Origin: Peptoniphilus duerdenii ATCC BAA-1640
Lineage (GTDB): Bacteria; Bacillota; Clostridia; Tissierellales; Peptoniphilaceae
Length of the DNA: 40,102 nt
Direction of reading: 5' to 3'
Assembly: GCF_000146345.1 (NCBI RefSeq)
Contig: NZ_GL397071.1
Span: 531,844-571,945 of the forward strand
This document shows, in pieces, positions 24,071 through 31,091 of this stretch (the stretch's first letter is position 1; every line of letters starts with the position of its first letter). Position numbers and translations under genes: made by a program. Below the pieces are notes generated by a model, which did no database searches, was not told the DNA's origin, and saw nothing but the letters and a program-made list of their open reading frames with translations.

Positions 24071-24310
24071 ATGATTTTATTAAAAGATGTTTCTTATGAA
24101 TGGGAAGATGGGCGAACTGCTTTAAAAAATATCAATCTTGAAATTAAAAAAGATGAATTTGTTTTAATTTCAGGGAAAAGTGGAAGTGGGGACAGTGATA
24201 TAATGATGACAGATACAATAAATCCATTAAAATCAAAGTTTAAAGGCTTCCACAAAACTTTTAAACAAGACGATTTAGGATTAAGTCTGTCATCTTTTTT
24301 ATTAAATTAA
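24071..24310 (+). pseudogene. ECF-type ATPase, cut off inside Walker A
   Basis: The first 40 residues are a typical EcfA start (MILLKDVSYEWEDGRTALKN, then a strand-turn-strand and FVLISGKSGSG). At the point where Lys-Ser/Thr should complete Walker A, the sequence changes to DSDIMMTD and continues for about 40 unrelated residues to a TAA. The protein cannot bind ATP. The change of sequence at about 24190 is a clean recombination breakpoint and coincides with the beginning of the conjugative element. Confidence 0.8.
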
Positions 24311-24353
24311 CAAAAAAGAAAAGAAAACATAAGTAATAAGGATTGAAGAGAAT
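24190..24353. other. Junction region, candidate left boundary of the conjugative element
   Basis: The ECF ATPase homology ends at about 24190 and the first ICE-type gene begins at 24354. In between, GATGACAGA (24205-24213) is the exact reverse complement of TCTGTCATC (24286-24294), which is followed by six T. No integrase or known att core is identifiable. Without the other end of the element the exact boundary cannot be set. Confidence 0.4.
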
Positions 24354-24644
24354 ATGATAATATTTAGAGTTTTTTTTAAAATCATATTGTTTCCTATTAG
24401 TATAGCGTTAAGTATCATCACTCTATTTTTAACGTTTGTATTAGGACTCAGCACAATATTTTTTAAACTGATTTCATTTATTGCTATTATGGGATTTTTG
24501 GGATCTGTTTATCATGGAGAAAAAGCACTTGCTATAGAGGCAATTATACTAGCATATCTTTTCAGTCCTTATGGTTTACCAGTGCTAGGATATTTTATTA
24601 TAGAAGTGATAGAAGGAGTGAATGAAAGAATAAAAGCAATTTAA
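24354..24644 (+). CDS. Small ICE membrane protein (CD1845-like)
   Basis: A 96-residue, strongly hydrophobic protein with two long membrane stretches (about 1-50 and 60-85) and a short charged end (VIEGVNERIKAI). Its size, hydrophobic profile and position just upstream of a replication-initiator gene match the CD1845-family proteins of Tn1549/CTn-type elements. Function is unknown; it is probably an inner-membrane accessory protein of the element. It starts at an ATG preceded by a weak GGATTGAAGAG stretch. Confidence 0.65.
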   Translation: MIIFRVFFKIILFPISIALSIITLFLTFVLGLSTIFFKLISFIAIMGFLGSVYHGEKALAIEAIILAYLFSPYGLPVLGYFIIEVIEGVNERIKAI

Positions 24645-24672
24645 ATATAAAAATAAATAGATTAAAACGATG

Positions 24673-24707
24673 AAAAAGAGATAGCAAAATCAAAGCTATC
24701 TCTTTTT
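24673..24707 (+). terminator. Strong terminator-like hairpin directly before repA
   Basis: A perfect 13-base stem (AAAAAGAGATAGC / GCTATCTCTTTTT) with a nine-base loop, ending in five T only about 12 bases before the repA ribosome binding site. As it faces the gene's direction, it may act as an attenuator rather than a plain operon end. Confidence 0.8.
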
Positions 24708-24730
24708 ATATGAAAAGAAAGGGGGCTATG

Positions 24731-25708
24731 ATGAAAGAAATAGTTAAATTTGAATACTATTATGGCAATGAAGCAGAACAATATTCATTTTTTAGGATTC
24801 CCAAAACTTTATTTACCGACTTAAATTTTAAAAAACTATCTGTAGAAGCAAAAATTCTTTATGGAATTCTACTCGATAGAATGAGCTTGTCAATTAAGAA
24901 TAAATGGTTAGATGAAGAAAACAAGGTATACATCATCTATACCATAGAAGAAATTATGGAAGTATTAAACTGGGGGAGAAATAAGTCGGTTAAAGTAATG
25001 AAAGAAATTGAAGAAATAGGATTATTAGAAAAAAAGAGGTTAGGACTTGGAAAACCAAATTTACTCTATGTAAAGAACTTTATTTACACAGAAAATAATA
25101 AAACTACAGAAGTTTCAAAAGCAAACCTCAAGAAGTTTAAAAAACAAACTTCAGGAAGTTTAGAAAACAAACCTCAAGAAGTTTCAAAAGAGGACTCTAA
25201 TAATACTAATATTAATAATACTGAAACTAATAATACTGATTTTAATAATACCACCCCCATATCCCCCTTAGAAAAGCTAGGAGAAAAATCAAAAAAAACT
25301 TTGGAGGAGGAAGAATTAAAAGAAACTATAAAAAAGAATATATCTTATGAAACCTTTGAAAAAGTAAGAATAGAAGAAAAGAAGCAAGTAGATGTAATGA
25401 TAAATGTACTTGTAAAAGCCTTAACTAGCTTTACAAACATTAAAATAGGAGGGAGGCATATATCCAATGAAAATTTTAAAGAAAGATTTCTAAGTCTTAA
25501 CTATAAACACATAGACTATGTTTTGAAATACCTAAGAGAAAATGCTCCAAAGGATATTAGAAACATTAATGCTTATCTACTGACTCTCTTATACAATGCA
25601 GATGAAAATATTAGAAACATAGAAGTCATAAAGAGAGAAGATCAGAAAAGAGAAAATTATGACTATAGTAATGATGAGGATATATGGAGAGAAATTTTAA
25701 ATACTTGA
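24731..25708 (+). CDS. Replication initiator protein A (RepA_N-type) of the conjugative element
   Basis: The N-terminal 120 residues match the RepA_N/replication initiator A domain: FEYYYGNEAEQYSFFRIPKT, then LSVEAKILYGILLDRMSLS and a winged-helix segment (IYTIEEIMEVLNWGRNKSVK). A low-complexity Asn/Thr-rich linker (about 155-180) joins a C-terminal domain (about 215-310). It would start replication of the excised circular element. An ATG at 24710 is also in frame, but lies in the terminator's T-run; the AAGGGGG box fits the ATG at 24731. The DnaC-like ATPase follows 14 bases downstream, the usual pair in Tn1549/CTn elements. Confidence 0.85.
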   Translation: MKEIVKFEYYYGNEAEQYSFFRIPKTLFTDLNFKKLSVEAKILYGILLDRMSLSIKNKWLDEENKVYIIYTIEEIMEVLNWGRNKSVKVMKEIEEIGLLEKKRLGLGKPNLLYVKNFIYTENNKTTEVSKANLKKFKKQTSGSLENKPQEVSKEDSNNTNINNTETNNTDFNNTTPISPLEKLGEKSKKTLEEEELKETIKKNISYETFEKVRIEEKKQVDVMINVLVKALTSFTNIKIGGRHISNENFKERFLSLNYKHIDYVLKYLRENAPKDIRNINAYLLTLLYNADENIRNIEVIKREDQKRENYDYSNDEDIWREILNT

Positions 25709-25722
25709 TAGGAGAGGAGCAT

Positions 25723-26580
25723 ATGGAATTAATAAAAGAAATCCTAGAACAGAAAATAAAAAATGCAGAAACAAATAGTCCATCAAAAGATGAAGAAAAT
25801 AGGAGTTATATAGATCAAGAAACAGGATTAAAATATTGTGCAAAATGTAAAACACCAATTGAAAAAGAAATAGACTTCTTTGGAGAAATAAAAAAAGTTG
25901 GTATTTTATGTCAATGTAAAAAAGAAAGACAAAAATTAGAGGAAGAAAAAAGAAAAGAAAATAAAAGGCTTTTAAAAATTGAACACTTAAAAAAAGAGTG
26001 TTTTTCTGATCCTATCTTATTAAATTGGAATTTTAAAAATATGGACAAAGATAGTGAGCATGAAAAAGTAGCAAAAAATTATGTGGAAAAATTTGATGAA
26101 ATATATGAAAATAATATAGGATTAATTCTCATAGGGAATGTGGGATGTGGAAAAACATATCTTGCAAGTGCTATAGCAAATGCTTTACTAGAAAAAGAAA
26201 TATCAGTCAAAATGACAAATTTTTCAGTAATTTTAAATGATATGACTAACTTTGAGATTGATAAGAGTAAGTATATAGATAACCTAAATCATAAGAAACT
26301 ATTAATTATTGATGATTTTGGAATGGAAAGAGATACAGATTTTGCAGCTGAGCATATCTTTAACATAATAGATAGTAGATATAGAAGTGGGAAACCTCTA
26401 ATTATAACAACAAACTTAAATATATCAGCTTTAACTAATCCTGAAACTATAAAAGATAAAAGAATTTACTCAAGGATACTTGAAATATGCAGTCCCATTA
26501 TATTTACAGGAGAAAATAGAAGAATAGAAAAAATGAAGGAGAAATCAAAATTAGCCTATGAAATATTAAAAAAAGAATGA
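25723..26580 (+). CDS. DnaC-like helicase-loader ATPase
   Basis: About 285 residues. The N-terminal part has four Cys in a zinc-ribbon-like layout (YCAKCKTP ... LCQCKKE, about 35-70). The C-terminal half is an AAA+ ATPase with Walker A GNVGCGKT near residue 137, Walker B LLIIDDFGMER and sensor 1 ITTNLN. Proteins of this kind load the replicative helicase at the origin opened by RepA. The frame also has an in-frame ATG at 25684, overlapping repA, but GGAGAGG at 25711-25717 fixes the start at 25723. IstB of IS21 elements is similar, but no IS21 transposase is present. Confidence 0.85.
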   Translation: MELIKEILEQKIKNAETNSPSKDEENRSYIDQETGLKYCAKCKTPIEKEIDFFGEIKKVGILCQCKKERQKLEEEKRKENKRLLKIEHLKKECFSDPILLNWNFKNMDKDSEHEKVAKNYVEKFDEIYENNIGLILIGNVGCGKTYLASAIANALLEKEISVKMTNFSVILNDMTNFEIDKSKYIDNLNHKKLLIIDDFGMERDTDFAAEHIFNIIDSRYRSGKPLIITTNLNISALTNPETIKDKRIYSRILEICSPIIFTGENRRIEKMKEKSKLAYEILKKE

Positions 26581-26594
26581 AAGTAGGTGAGTGA

Positions 26595-27086
26595 ATGCAA
26601 AATGATGATATAAATAGCAGAACAATAGCCATAGTAAAAAAAGCGGGGATAGTTACAGCCAAGCAAGTTATAAATTTGATGAAGAAAATATTAGAAATAA
26701 ATAAACATAAAGCACAGACAGAACAGTTAAGACCCTTAGAAAAATTTAAAAAAGTAAAAGTAAAAGACCTTGTAAAAAAAGGTAAAGTAGAAACCTTAGA
26801 ATTAAATGACATAGACTTAAAAGCATTGAAAAAAGAATTAAAAAGATATGGGGTGAAATTTTCCATAAAGAAAGATTTAGAAAATGGAAACAACATTATC
26901 TTTTTTCAAGCAAAAGATATAAAAGTAATGGAACAAGCTTTTAAAAAGACAGTCCAGAAATTTACTAAAGATAAGTCAAGAAAAAGGAAATCTGTAATAG
27001 AAAGGCTTAATAACTTCAAGGATAAAGTCAAAGATACTATTGACAGAGATAAGGTTAAACATAAGCATCAGGAACAAAGTTTATAA
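26595..27086 (+). CDS. PcfB/DUF3801-family conjugation protein
   Basis: A 163-residue basic protein beginning with a helical stretch (NSRTIAIVKKAGIVTAKQVI), then a small alpha/beta domain (ALKKELKRYGVKFSIKKDL ... IIFFQAKDIKVMEQAFKK) and a Lys/Arg-rich end. This is the PcfB (DUF3801) pattern; PcfB-type proteins work next to the VirD4-type coupling protein and are thought to help relaxosome docking. The ATG lies 14 bases after the DnaC-like gene with a GTAGGTGAG box. Order in this element (repA, dnaC-like, pcfB, virD4) is that of Tn1549-like elements. Confidence 0.8.
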   Translation: MQNDDINSRTIAIVKKAGIVTAKQVINLMKKILEINKHKAQTEQLRPLEKFKKVKVKDLVKKGKVETLELNDIDLKALKKELKRYGVKFSIKKDLENGNNIIFFQAKDIKVMEQAFKKTVQKFTKDKSRKRKSVIERLNNFKDKVKDTIDRDKVKHKHQEQSL

Positions 27087-27125
27087 TAAAAGCACTTGGA
27101 TATATAATATATATGATGAGAAGGC

Positions 27126-27264
27126 ATGAATAGCTTTATTGTTGAATACTATGAAAAAGAAGATTGGAATCATCCAGTAGAAGAATTTCTCTTATCTATA
27201 GATAAAAAATGAGAGCAGAAGCATTAGGAAAGAAACTAAAAAATACCTTTGAAAGTAAGATATA
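27126..27264 (+). pseudogene. Broken RelE/HigB-type toxin fragment
   Basis: From an ATG at 27126 the frame reads MNSFIVEYYEKEDWNHPVEE followed by FLLSIDKK and a stop. One base on, after an A-run, the expected continuation MRAEALGKKLKNTFESKI appears in another frame and stops at 27264. This matches the N-terminal part of phage-derived Gp49/HigB-like RNase toxins. A one-base deletion in the A-run and loss of the C-terminal half leave it inactive, and no antitoxin gene follows. Confidence 0.6.
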
Positions 27265-27283
27265 AGTATAATGGTGGTTCAAA

Positions 27284-27490
27284 ATGACAAATAAAAAAAT
27301 ATGTTCTATATGTAACTCAAAGATGAGACAACAGTTTATAGGTCTATTACATTGCAAGTGTGGTATAAGTTATCATAAAGATTTAGGATATTTTAAAAGA
27401 AATGAAAATATGATGTTTGTCTTGGAAAGAAAAAAGATAGGTAAAAAAATAAAACAAGTTCCAGTAATAAGATATAAAAAAGATAAATAA
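27284..27490 (+). CDS. Small zinc-ribbon protein, unknown function
   Basis: A 68-residue protein with two Cys pairs (ICSICNSKM near residues 6-9 and LHCKCGISYH near 28-31), a likely zinc ribbon, followed by a basic tail (RKKIGKKIKQVP). It lies between the broken toxin gene and virD4. The upstream sequence offers only a weak ribosome binding site (GGTGG). Such small proteins are common in ICEs and may bind nucleic acid; no role can be assigned. Confidence 0.55.
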   Translation: MTNKKICSICNSKMRQQFIGLLHCKCGISYHKDLGYFKRNENMMFVLERKKIGKKIKQVPVIRYKKDK

Positions 27491-27499
27491 GATACTAAT

Positions 27500-27523
27500 G
27501 GGTAGAGAAATCTACTCTTTTTT
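27500..27523 (+). terminator. Terminator-like hairpin directly before virD4
   Basis: GGGTAGA / TCTACTC (one G-U) with a GAAA tetraloop, followed by TTTTTT, ending about 12 bases before the virD4 start codon. It is similar in form and placement to the hairpins before repA and the ssb operon. Confidence 0.65.
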
Positions 27524-27534
27524 ATGGAGAGGAA

Positions 27535-29337
27535 GTGATTAATTCGAAAATACTAAATGAAATAATAAAAGATATAAAAAATGTTTTTAAGATAAGAGAT
27601 AAGAAGAAATTTGTATTAGAAAATTTTCCTTACCTCTTATTTTTTTATATAGGAAATATCTTTGCAAGCCATGTCAACTCTTATGTAGGAGGAGATATAA
27701 TAGATAGAATTCTAGTGGCTTTTAGTCAAATAGATACTTTAAAATATATTCCATCATTAAAAATAAAAAACCTGATACCCGGTCTAATTCTATCAGTAGT
27801 TATTAAGTTAATCCTTATACAGAAAAAGAAAAAAGCAAAAAAGTTTAGAGAGGGCAGAGAATATGGATCGGCAAGATGGGGAAATGAAAAAGATATTGAG
27901 CCATACATTGACAAGAAGTTTGAAAACAATGTGCTACTAACTCAAACAGAAAGACTTACCATGAACAATAGACCTAAAAATCCAAAATATGCTAGGAATA
28001 AAAATGTATTGGTAATTGGAGGTTCTGGTAGTGGTAAAACAAGGTTTTTTGTAAAGCCGAATCTCATGCAAATGCACTCTTCATATGTAGTGACCGATCC
28101 AAAAGGAACATTAGTCTTGGAATGCGGAAAAATGTTGGAAAGAAATGGATATGAGATAAAAATACTAAATACAATAAACTTTAAAAAATCCATGAGATAT
28201 AATCCCTTTGCATACTTGAAAAGTGAAAAAGATATTTTGAAATTAGTACAAACAATAATTGCAAATACTAAGGGAGAAGAAGAAAAATCAACTGAGGATT
28301 TTTGGGTAAAAGCTGAAAAGCTCTACTATACAGCCTTAATTGGATATATTTTTTATGAAGCTCCTAAAGAAGAACAGAACTTTACAACTCTACTTGCTAT
28401 GATAGATGCAAGTGAGGTAAGAGAAGAAGATGAAAATTTTAAAAATGCAGTAGACTATATGTTTGAAGCATTAGAAAAAGAAAAGCCAAATCATTTCGCA
28501 GTAAAACAATACAAGAAATACAAACTTGCAGCAGGAAAAACTGCCAAATCAATCCTTATATCCTGTGGAGCAAGACTTGCTCCTTTTGATATTGAAGAAT
28601 TAAGGGATCTTATGAAAGAAGATGAATTGGAGCTTGATACACTCGGAGAAAAGAAAACAGCTTTATTCGTTATAATATCAGATACAGATGATACATTTAA
28701 CTTTGTGGTATCAATAATGTACTCACAATTATTTAATCTATTATGTGATAAAGCAGATGACGAATATGGCGGAAGACTTCCTATTCATGTGAGATGCCTA
28801 CTTGATGAATTTGCAAATATCGGCTTAATTCCTAAATTTGAAAAGCTTATTGCAACTATTAGAAGTAGAGAAATATCAGCTTGTATAATATTACAAGCAC
28901 AATCACAACTAAAAAGTATCTATAAAGATAACGCCGATACCATAGTTGGCAATTGTGACTCAACACTCTTTCTAGGAGGAAAAGAAAAAACAACATTAAA
29001 AGAATTATCTGAAAGTTTGGGAAAAGAAACAATAGACCTATATAACACATCAGAAACAAGATCAAATCAAAAGAGTTTTGGTTTAAACTATCAAAAAACT
29101 GGAAAAGAATTAATGAGTCAAGATGAAATAACTGTAATGGATGGTGGGAAATGTATCTACCAATTAAGAGGAGTTAGACCATTTCTTTCAGATAAATTTG
29201 ACATAACCAAACATAAGAATTATAAGTTCCTTGAAGATTATGACAAGAGAAATATATTTGACATAGAGAAATACCTACAGAGAAAAGATGAGGTTAAGTT
29301 AAAAGAAAGTATGGTAGTTGAAATATTATATGAATAA
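27535..29337 (+). CDS. VirD4/TraG-type IV coupling protein
   Basis: A 600-residue membrane ATPase. Two N-terminal hydrophobic segments (about 28-48 and 80-100) are followed by the motor domain with Walker A GGSGSGKTR near residues 161-169, the TDPKGTLV segment, Walker B CLLDEFANIG, and the IILQAQSQLKSIY motif typical of VirD4/TcpA/PcfC proteins. It hands the relaxase-DNA complex to the secretion channel. The best start is GTG 27535 after GGAGAGGAA, with close spacing; no upstream ATG is in frame. Context (PcfB before, VirB4/PrgI after) fits a Gram-positive type IV secretion system. Confidence 0.9.
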   Translation: MINSKILNEIIKDIKNVFKIRDKKKFVLENFPYLLFFYIGNIFASHVNSYVGGDIIDRILVAFSQIDTLKYIPSLKIKNLIPGLILSVVIKLILIQKKKKAKKFREGREYGSARWGNEKDIEPYIDKKFENNVLLTQTERLTMNNRPKNPKYARNKNVLVIGGSGSGKTRFFVKPNLMQMHSSYVVTDPKGTLVLECGKMLERNGYEIKILNTINFKKSMRYNPFAYLKSEKDILKLVQTIIANTKGEEEKSTEDFWVKAEKLYYTALIGYIFYEAPKEEQNFTTLLAMIDASEVREEDENFKNAVDYMFEALEKEKPNHFAVKQYKKYKLAAGKTAKSILISCGARLAPFDIEELRDLMKEDELELDTLGEKKTALFVIISDTDDTFNFVVSIMYSQLFNLLCDKADDEYGGRLPIHVRCLLDEFANIGLIPKFEKLIATIRSREISACIILQAQSQLKSIYKDNADTIVGNCDSTLFLGGKEKTTLKELSESLGKETIDLYNTSETRSNQKSFGLNYQKTGKELMSQDEITVMDGGKCIYQLRGVRPFLSDKFDITKHKNYKFLEDYDKRNIFDIEKYLQRKDEVKLKESMVVEILYE

Positions 29338-29392
29338 ATTTAAAATTAAATAAGAAGTAAGATAGATATTAGGAAAGATTAAAAGAAAATAC

Positions 29393-29421
29393 TTGACAAA
29401 AAATATTATATAACATATAAT
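29393..29421 (+). promoter_or_regulatory. Consensus promoter of the Abi gene
   Basis: A perfect TTGACA (29393-29398), 17-base spacer and perfect TATAAT (29416-29421), the strongest-looking promoter in the window. It gives the Abi gene its own transcription independent of the transfer operon. Confidence 0.85.
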
Positions 29422-29427
29422 AATGTC

Positions 29428-29492
29428 AACAGCACCCGACACGCCTCTTAACAATGCGGACCAAGTCGGGTCATTTGATTTTAGGAGAAAAA
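29428..29492 (+). ncRNA. Structured 5' leader (possible small RNA) of the Abi gene
   Basis: The predicted transcript starts near 29428. ACCCGAC (29434-29440) pairs perfectly with GTCGGGT (29465-29471), and inside it CGC (29442-29444) can pair with GCG (29456-29458). This region is G+C-rich against an A+T-rich background. Abi_2/AbiF-type genes are known to have a conserved structured RNA next to them; this may be a member, but it could also be a plain leader hairpin. No separate terminator lies between it and the ATG. Confidence 0.5.
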
Positions 29493-30359
29493 ATGAAAAA
29501 AATCCACCAAGAACCGATTAGTATAGAAAATCAAGTAAAAAACTTAATAGACTTAGGACTTTTAGTAAAAGATAAAACTTATGCTAAGAAAATTCTTGGA
29601 AGAATATCCTATTACAGGCTGATTAAAGCTTATAGTGTCACATTAAAAAAAGATGGAAGATATATATCAGGAATAAGTTTTGAAGATATTGTAAGTTTAT
29701 ATAAATTTGATAGAGAACTTAGACAACTCATATTTGAAATAATAGAACATATTGAAGTTTCTTTAAGAGCAGTTATCACAAACTATTTTTCTTTAAAATA
29801 TGGGAATTTTGGTTACAAAGATTTGTCAAATGTGGGAAAATATAAAAACAGATATAAAGAAGCATTAAATGATTTAGAAAGAGAAACAAAAAGAAATAGA
29901 CGCTCACCCTTTATAAAAAACTTTAAAGACAATTATGAAGGTGGAGAAATTCCGCTATATGCAGTGATAGAAGTAGCAAGTTTTGGAACTTTATCTAAAA
30001 TGTATAAAAATATGAAAAATGAAGATAAAAGTAAAATTGCAAAAGTCTTTCATACAGACTACCATTACTTTGAATCTTGGATAGAAAATTTTGCCTATAT
30101 AAGAAATATATGTGCCCATTATGGCAGGCTATATGGAGCAAAGCTTACAAAATCACCAAAGCTATATAAAGAATATTTAAAAAAGAATATTTCAAACAAC
30201 ACAATATTTGCTACATTAGTAAATCTTAAAATAGTTTCTGAAGAAGAAAATTACAAAAAATTTTATCATGATTTAACGGAACTAATAGCAAGATATGAAA
30301 ATATTGAACTAAGGCATGTTGGCTTTATAGAAAACTGGAAAGAATTACTAAAACCATAA
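29493..30359 (+). CDS. Abi_2 family (AbiD/AbiF-like) abortive-infection protein
   Basis: A 288-residue protein with the Abi_2 layout: N-terminal SIENQVKNLIDLGLLVKDKT, then ISYYRLIKAYSVTLK and FDRELRQLIFEIIEHIEVSL, and near the end a HEPN-type RNase motif RNICAH (Arg 204, His 209) within FAYIRNICAHYGRLY. Such proteins stop phage-infected cells from producing phage, probably by RNA cleavage. An in-frame ATG at 29454 lies inside the leader hairpin; the AGGAG box fits the ATG at 29493. With its own promoter and terminator it is an independent cargo cassette inserted between virD4 and ssb. Confidence 0.88.
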   Translation: MKKIHQEPISIENQVKNLIDLGLLVKDKTYAKKILGRISYYRLIKAYSVTLKKDGRYISGISFEDIVSLYKFDRELRQLIFEIIEHIEVSLRAVITNYFSLKYGNFGYKDLSNVGKYKNRYKEALNDLERETKRNRRSPFIKNFKDNYEGGEIPLYAVIEVASFGTLSKMYKNMKNEDKSKIAKVFHTDYHYFESWIENFAYIRNICAHYGRLYGAKLTKSPKLYKEYLKKNISNNTIFATLVNLKIVSEEENYKKFYHDLTELIARYENIELRHVGFIENWKELLKP

Positions 30360-30377
30360 AATTAAATAGAGAAATTT

Positions 30378-30408
30378 ACACCGAAAAAAAACATTTCGGT
30401 GTTTTTTT
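30378..30408 (+). terminator. Terminator of the Abi gene
   Basis: ACACCGAAA pairs perfectly with TTTCGGTGT (nine pairs, seven-base loop), followed by six T. It lies 18 bases after the stop codon. Confidence 0.85.
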
Positions 30409-30426
30409 ATGCCCAAAGGAGGAAGA

Positions 30427-30459
30427 ATGAAATATATACGAGATGAGCCGAAAAAATAA
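30427..30459 (+). CDS. Possible ten-residue peptide
   Basis: A strong AAAGGAGGAAG box precedes an ATG, ten codons (MKYIRDEPKK) and a TAA, and then the hairpin at 30499. A well-translated short peptide ahead of a terminator-like hairpin is the layout of a leader peptide in attenuation, but it may equally be the stub of a deleted gene. Confidence 0.3.
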   Translation: MKYIRDEPKK

Positions 30460-30498
30460 GATACAGAGAAAAATGAAATATTAATGAATTAGAAGTAG

Positions 30499-30527
30499 AA
30501 GCGATAGAGAAAACTATCGCTTTTTTT
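30499..30527 (+). terminator. Terminator-like hairpin before the ssb-virB operon
   Basis: AAGCGATAG / CTATCGCTT, a perfect nine-base stem with a six-base loop, then five T. It ends about 10 bases before the ssb ribosome binding site (AAAGGAG). Confidence 0.8.
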
Positions 30528-30550
30528 ATGGAATAAAGGAGATAGAACAA

Positions 30551-30874
30551 ATGGAAAGAGAAATGCTAAATATTAATGGAAATCTAGTAGGAGAAATAAA
30601 AACAACTGCAATAGATACAAAGGAAGGAGAAAAAGAAGTAGCTAACTTCACAATAGTTAGAAAGAACAAAGAAGAAGGAAAGGTTAAAAAAGAATATATC
30701 TACTGTAATCTCTACGGAGAAAAGGCAAAAAGTGTGAAGGAATTTAAAAGTGGAGAATACATCCATATTTTTGGATATTTTAAGGAAACAAAAAAAGAAG
30801 ACAAGACATTTAAAAATTTTATAGTAAAGCACATAAATAAAATTGAAAAAGAAGAAAAAGAGGAGGAAATATAA
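30551..30874 (+). CDS. ssb: Single-stranded DNA-binding protein (short, ICE-type)
   Basis: A 107-residue OB-fold protein: NINGNLVGEIKTTAIDTKEG, then VANFTIVRKNKEEG, the YIYCNLYGEKAKSVKEFKSG strand pair and YIHIFGYFKE, all in SSB order, followed by an acidic tail (KEEKEEEI) that would recruit partners. It protects the single strand made during conjugative transfer. It is shorter than chromosomal SSB. Its stop codon overlaps the spacer of the next gene, so it is the first gene of the transfer operon after the hairpin. Confidence 0.82.
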   Translation: MEREMLNINGNLVGEIKTTAIDTKEGEKEVANFTIVRKNKEEGKVKKEYIYCNLYGEKAKSVKEFKSGEYIHIFGYFKETKKEDKTFKNFIVKHINKIEKEEKEEEI

Positions 30875-31090
30875 ATGGAATTTTTTACACAAGCAGTAAA
30901 TGTATTAAAAATATTAGTTACAGCAATTGGTGCAGGGCTTGGAGCATGGGGTGTTATCAACCTGATGGAAGGTTATGGGAATGACAACCCTGGTGCTAAA
31001 TCTCAAGGTATTAAGCAGCTTATGGCTGGAGGGGGAATTGTACTCATAGGTTTAAAACTAATACCGCTATTAGCAAACGTGTTAAAATAA
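30875..31090 (+). CDS. Maff2-family conjugation membrane protein
   Basis: A 71-residue protein with two membrane helices (about 5-30 and 48-68) and a Gly-rich linker (LMEGYGNDNPGAKSQGIKQL), the hallmark of Maff2 proteins found between virD4 and virB6-like genes in Tn1549/CTn elements. It is comparable to VirB2/VirB3-sized channel parts, though its precise role is not established. It follows ssb without a gap, with an AGGAGG box inside the ssb end. Confidence 0.82.
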   Translation: MEFFTQAVNVLKILVTAIGAGLGAWGVINLMEGYGNDNPGAKSQGIKQLMAGGGIVLIGLKLIPLLANVLK

Positions 31091-31091
31091 A

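Noticed and set aside
25723-26580. IstB helper protein of an IS21 element
   Set aside because: The fold is shared, but there is no IS21 transposase and the gene follows repA in the order known for Tn1549-like elements, so a DnaC-like loader is the better call.
30584-30892. Minus-strand open frame opposite ssb
   Set aside because: Phe/Tyr/Ser-rich composition typical of the antisense of Lys/Glu-rich genes; the plus strand encodes a recognisable SSB.
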